A stretch of DNA of 34,093 bases, taken from positions 1-34,093 of the forward strand of contig NZ_SDLI01000024.1 in the NCBI RefSeq assembly GCF_004123195.1, given 5' to 3'. Source of the stretch: Ammoniphilus sp. CFH 90114 (GTDB taxonomy: Bacteria > Bacillota > Bacilli > Aneurinibacillales > RAOX-1). The first letter of the stretch is position 1; each line of letters begins with the position of its first letter. A program made the translations under genes and the position numbers. Of this stretch, positions 32,463 to 34,093 are shown piece by piece. The notes under the pieces are model-generated. The model searched no databases. It was not told the DNA's origin and saw nothing but the letters and a program-made list of their open reading frames with translations.

Positions 32463-32505
32463 AAAAAGCCGACTTTCACTCCATAGATATGGAATGAAAG
32501 TCGGC
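32463..32505 (-). terminator. Terminator upstream of the catabolic promoter
   Basis: A 17-bp stem with one mismatch, 32468-32484 with 32489-32505 (GCCGACTTTCA / TGAAAGTCGGC at the base), and a 4-nt loop. On the minus strand it runs into TTTTT (32463-32467). It ends leftward transcripts from the scar region and isolates the promoter at 32371. It also cuts through a spurious ORF at 32367-32723. Confidence 0.75.
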
Positions 32506-32617
32506 TCTATCCGATAATAGCTTTCGTAGCTATCAGCCATGACGCGATGATCAATGACGTTGAGTTTCGGTTTTGTTTCCATAGATAAGGTATCAAACCT
32601 TTTCGAACGATAGCTCG

Positions 32618-32796
32618 CGGACACAGAATCCTTTATTTGTATCAAAAAGAGGGGTTTTTCGGTCCAAACGGACATCTGTTCCTTTATTTTAAGGTTTATA
32701 GCAGCTTTTTTGTCTAATTCCATGAAATAGACGATTAGATGTCCGCTAACCTCCTAGAAGGCGAGGTTACGTATGAATTAAAGGATCATATGTCCG
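32618..32796. repeat. Palindromic four-unit repeat element
   Basis: Four copies of a 22-bp unit of the form CGGACA-N5-7-TCC/G-TTATTT: 32618-32639 and 32669-32690 on the plus strand, 32724-32745 and 32775-32796 on the minus strand. The two members of each pair are exactly 51 bp apart, and the whole is symmetric about 32707. Each 29-bp spacer holds its own small hairpin (AAAAA…TTTTT; AACCTC…GAGGTT). There is no coding signature. Similar GCGGACAT…TTATTT intergenic repeats are, as I recall, common in Bacillaceae genomes. Confidence 0.65.
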
Positions 32797-32825
32797 CCTA
32801 CTAATGATGCGTATACGATTCCTTT

Positions 32826-33041
32826 TATATGGAATAGTCCTTACTGCAAATCACTAAATTGTAGCCAAGATTGTAGCCGCGTTCCTCAATGCTTCTAGCT
32901 AATTCAGCAAAACAAGGATTATGAGATCTGGACCTTTTTCTCTCAACATCGGATCTATGGCGATGCAATAAAGACCGACTATTATTATCCCATCCATATA
33001 CTCCACAAACAGCTGGATCCCCCTGATAAAGGCCCAGATAC
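32826..33041 (-). pseudogene. Degenerate second copy of the GNAT-LacI gene pair
   Basis: On the minus strand this stretch reads first a piece of the GNAT gene (LYLGL-QG-PAVCG, then the RSLLHRHRSDVERKRS shadow of the acetyl-CoA loop region) and then a piece of LacI (CFAELARSIEERGYNLGYNLVICSKDYS). It aligns to 20272-20395 and to about 19758-19865, by eye about 80-85% identical in bases. The intervening ~410 bp (end of GNAT, start of LacI) are missing at a junction near 32930, so the two fragments are fused. Gene order and orientation match the intact pair. It is not functional. Confidence 0.85.
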
Positions 33042-33056
33042 AAGCGGATTTCAGCT

Positions 33057-33284
33057 CATAACAAGCGAATTAAAAAGAGGCAAGGAAAAATGAAATCGAA
33101 TGTAGCTACTGCCCATTTACTTATTAGAATCGTCTACCAAGTTCTTAAAACGAAAAAGCCCTATCAAGAATTAGGTTATGACTATTTAGAACGGGAACAA
33201 GGGCATAAAAAAGAGCAGAAAATGATTTGATACTTAAGAGAACGTGGCTACCGTATCCAAGACATCGATAACATTTCTGCTTAG
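33057..33284 (+). pseudogene. C-terminal remnant of an IS110-family-like transposase
   Basis: The plus-strand frame reads RIKKRQGKMKSNVATAH, LLIRIVYQVLKTKKPYQEL, GYDYLERE, with a TGA at 33229 and then LRERGYRIQDI before a TAG at 33282. The pattern (helix with AxAHxLLRIIYxxL, then PYxELGxDYxE, then a final …LGYxVQ) is the C-terminus of IS110/IS116/IS902-type transposases. The rest of the element is gone. It directly abuts the degenerate GNAT-LacI fragment. Confidence 0.7.
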
Positions 33285-33513
33285 GCAAGTAAATAGAGTA
33301 CAAGGCTCCCAAGCTGCCATTTTTTTAAAAAAGAAATGACGCGGCCGGGCATCCTATTGCCTATTTTCTTTATTACCGACTATGACTCGGTTTATTCAGG
33401 GTTCAGCCTATGATGAATCACCAACTTTGGTACCGGGGATTTTCATATAAAACTATCCAGTATTCTTTAACTCCTGCCCTTCATAAAGGTTATACCATCT
33501 CGCAACGACATAT
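33285..33513. other. Non-coding stretch after the transposase remnant
   Basis: No ORF with a ribosome site, no clear repeat and no RNA gene are visible. It may be the former right end of the insertion sequence, now decayed. A short A/T-run inverted repeat (ATTTTTTTAAAAAAGAAAT) is near 33320-33340. Confidence 0.4.
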
Positions 33514-33554
33514 AACCCCCCCAATCAAGAATACATGTCTTGGTTGGGGGGGTT
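33514..33554. terminator. Strong C7/G7 hairpin terminator
   Basis: A 17-bp stem, 33514-33530 (AACCCCCCCAATCAAGA) with 33538-33554 (TCTTGGTTGGGGGGGTT), one G-T pair, 7-nt loop. It lies 19 bp after the minus-strand gene remnant at 33574-33825 and also after the transposase remnant, so it can end transcripts from either side. The T runs are short on both strands. Confidence 0.65.
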
Positions 33555-33573
33555 TGCTTTCACGCTTGACACT

Positions 33574-33825
33574 TTAACGGAATGCTTTCCCGTTGGCGAT
33601 TCCTGCAATAAACGCAAAGGTAGCTATCGCAGAACCCTATTTCCACATCAGGATACGTCCATAGCAAGACCAAAAAACAAACGATAACATCATGATAACA
33701 GATAGTATGATCCACCACGCTCGCTCTGTTCGGGTAAACCTCCATACATCGGCTAGCTACTCACCCAAATAGATGATCGAAAAAAGAACCAAGATATCTT
33801 TAAATGTTCCCCAGAACAGCCACAT
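33574..33825 (-). pseudogene. Small membrane-protein gene with two in-frame TAG stops
   Basis: From the ATG at 33825 (GGGAGGG 8 nt upstream) the frame reads MWLFWGTFKDILVLFSIIYL, GE, TAG, then LADVWRFTRTERAWWIILSV…FVFWSCYGRILMWK, TAG, then GSAIATFAFIAGIANGKAFR and TAA at 33574. Without the two TAG codons this would be an 84-codon frame with about three membrane helices. A good ribosome site and continuous hydrophobic pattern show it was once a gene. I do not recognise the family. It follows the foldase-like gene in the same direction. Confidence 0.6.
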
Positions 33826-33886
33826 GAGGAAAGCCCTCCCCCCGCCGTATTCTACGTTATTACGGGAGTTGCGTTAACTTTCTTTA

Positions 33887-34093
33887 CTAATTTTTCAACA
33901 TGATTTGAATCTCGGCTTTAGAACGAGCGTCTTCCAGCCATTTTTGAGCCTCCTGCTGAATCTTTGCATTTTGGATATACTCTTTGACCTTCTCCATTTC
34001 ACCGGCTTGGGCAGCTGCAGGGAATTGGGCCAAGTATTCCTTTATTTCTTCATCAGAAACGGTTACTTTATCTGAAAACATTTTTTGCTGGAC
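33887..34093 (-). CDS. C-terminal part of a SurA/PrsA-like foldase or chaperone (partial)
   Basis: The gene enters from the right edge of the window; 68 codons and the stop are visible. The text VQQKMFSDKVTVSDEEIKEYL is typical of the SurA N-terminal (SurA_N_3) and PrsA-type chaperone helices, where a KVTVSDEEIKxYY-like motif precedes a helical tail. The end (ARSKAEIQIMLKN) fits the closing helix of such proteins. The signal peptide and any rotamase domain would lie outside the window, so membrane anchoring and peptidyl-prolyl isomerase activity cannot be judged. Confidence 0.65.
   Translation of the reverse strand, partial: VQQKMFSDKVTVSDEEIKEYLAQFPAAAQAGEMEKVKEYIQNAKIQQEAQKWLEDARSKAEIQIMLKN

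Noticed and set aside
32367-32723. 118-aa minus-strand ORF
   Set aside because: It crosses a strong terminator, the LacI operon promoter boxes and half of the palindromic repeat element. It has no clear ribosome site and its sequence is explained by those elements.
32618-32796. CRISPR array
   Set aside because: The four repeat units alternate in orientation about a centre, and the spacers contain hairpins; no cas genes are present.
33560-33745. 61-aa Cys-rich minus-strand ORF
   Set aside because: It runs in another frame across the membrane-protein remnant, whose own frame has the ribosome site and the hydrophobic pattern.

Overview
The window looks like a chromosomal segment of a Gram-positive, low-to-moderate-GC Bacillota, most likely Bacillales of the Paenibacillaceae/Brevibacillus neighbourhood (inference). 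The reasons are strong AGGAGG-type ribosome sites in front of almost every gene, sigma-A-like promoters, lipoprotein signal peptides with short lysine-rich starts, U-tract terminators, and families common in that group: a TAXI-TRAP importer, a cytoplasmic GGT, and a giant secreted lamin-tail/phosphoesterase/dockerin protein. No rRNA, tRNA, CRISPR array or complete insertion sequence was seen.

Layout. (1) 1-935: a Vsr/DUF559-like nuclease fold joined to a winged helix, flanked by two sets of short repeats. (2) 957-6351 (-): a giant secreted metallophosphoesterase whose cohesin/dockerin tail has been separated by a frameshift in a CT repeat. (3) 6352-10864: a non-coding stretch with a strong long-range RNA stem, a secreted coiled-coil protein, and a convergent four-gene operon (response regulator, histidine kinase, secreted repeat protein, acidic lipoprotein) that looks like an envelope-sensing module. 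(4) 10980-12280 (+): a decayed membrane-anchored gene with two frameshifts and a large internal deletion. (5) 12325-18890 (-): an FCD-type GntR regulator with its own promoter and GTATAC operators, then a fused TRAP permease, a TAXI binding protein, a D-2-hydroxyacid dehydrogenase and a gamma-glutamyltransferase.

(6) 19064-32400 (-) is the most interesting part. One promoter with LacI-type operators (GTAAAC|GTTTAC-like) leads into a split transketolase, a class III aminotransferase, a ketose 3-epimerase-like TIM barrel, a stand-alone protein resembling the dimethylformamidase large subunit, and an SDR dehydrogenase. A second operator then precedes a complete branched-chain-amino-acid-type (LIV/HAAT) ABC importer. 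A GNAT acetyltransferase and a LacI repressor follow. I infer a substrate-induced catabolic pathway for an imported nitrogen-containing (amide or amino) polyol or sugar-like compound. I do not know a described pathway with this gene set.

(7) 32400-34093 is a genomic scar: a four-unit palindromic repeat element, a degenerate second copy of the GNAT-LacI pair (so the catabolic operon is bracketed by direct repeats of its own regulator cassette), the tail of an IS110-type transposase, a small membrane-protein gene with two TAG stops, and the C-terminus of a foldase-like protein running off the window.
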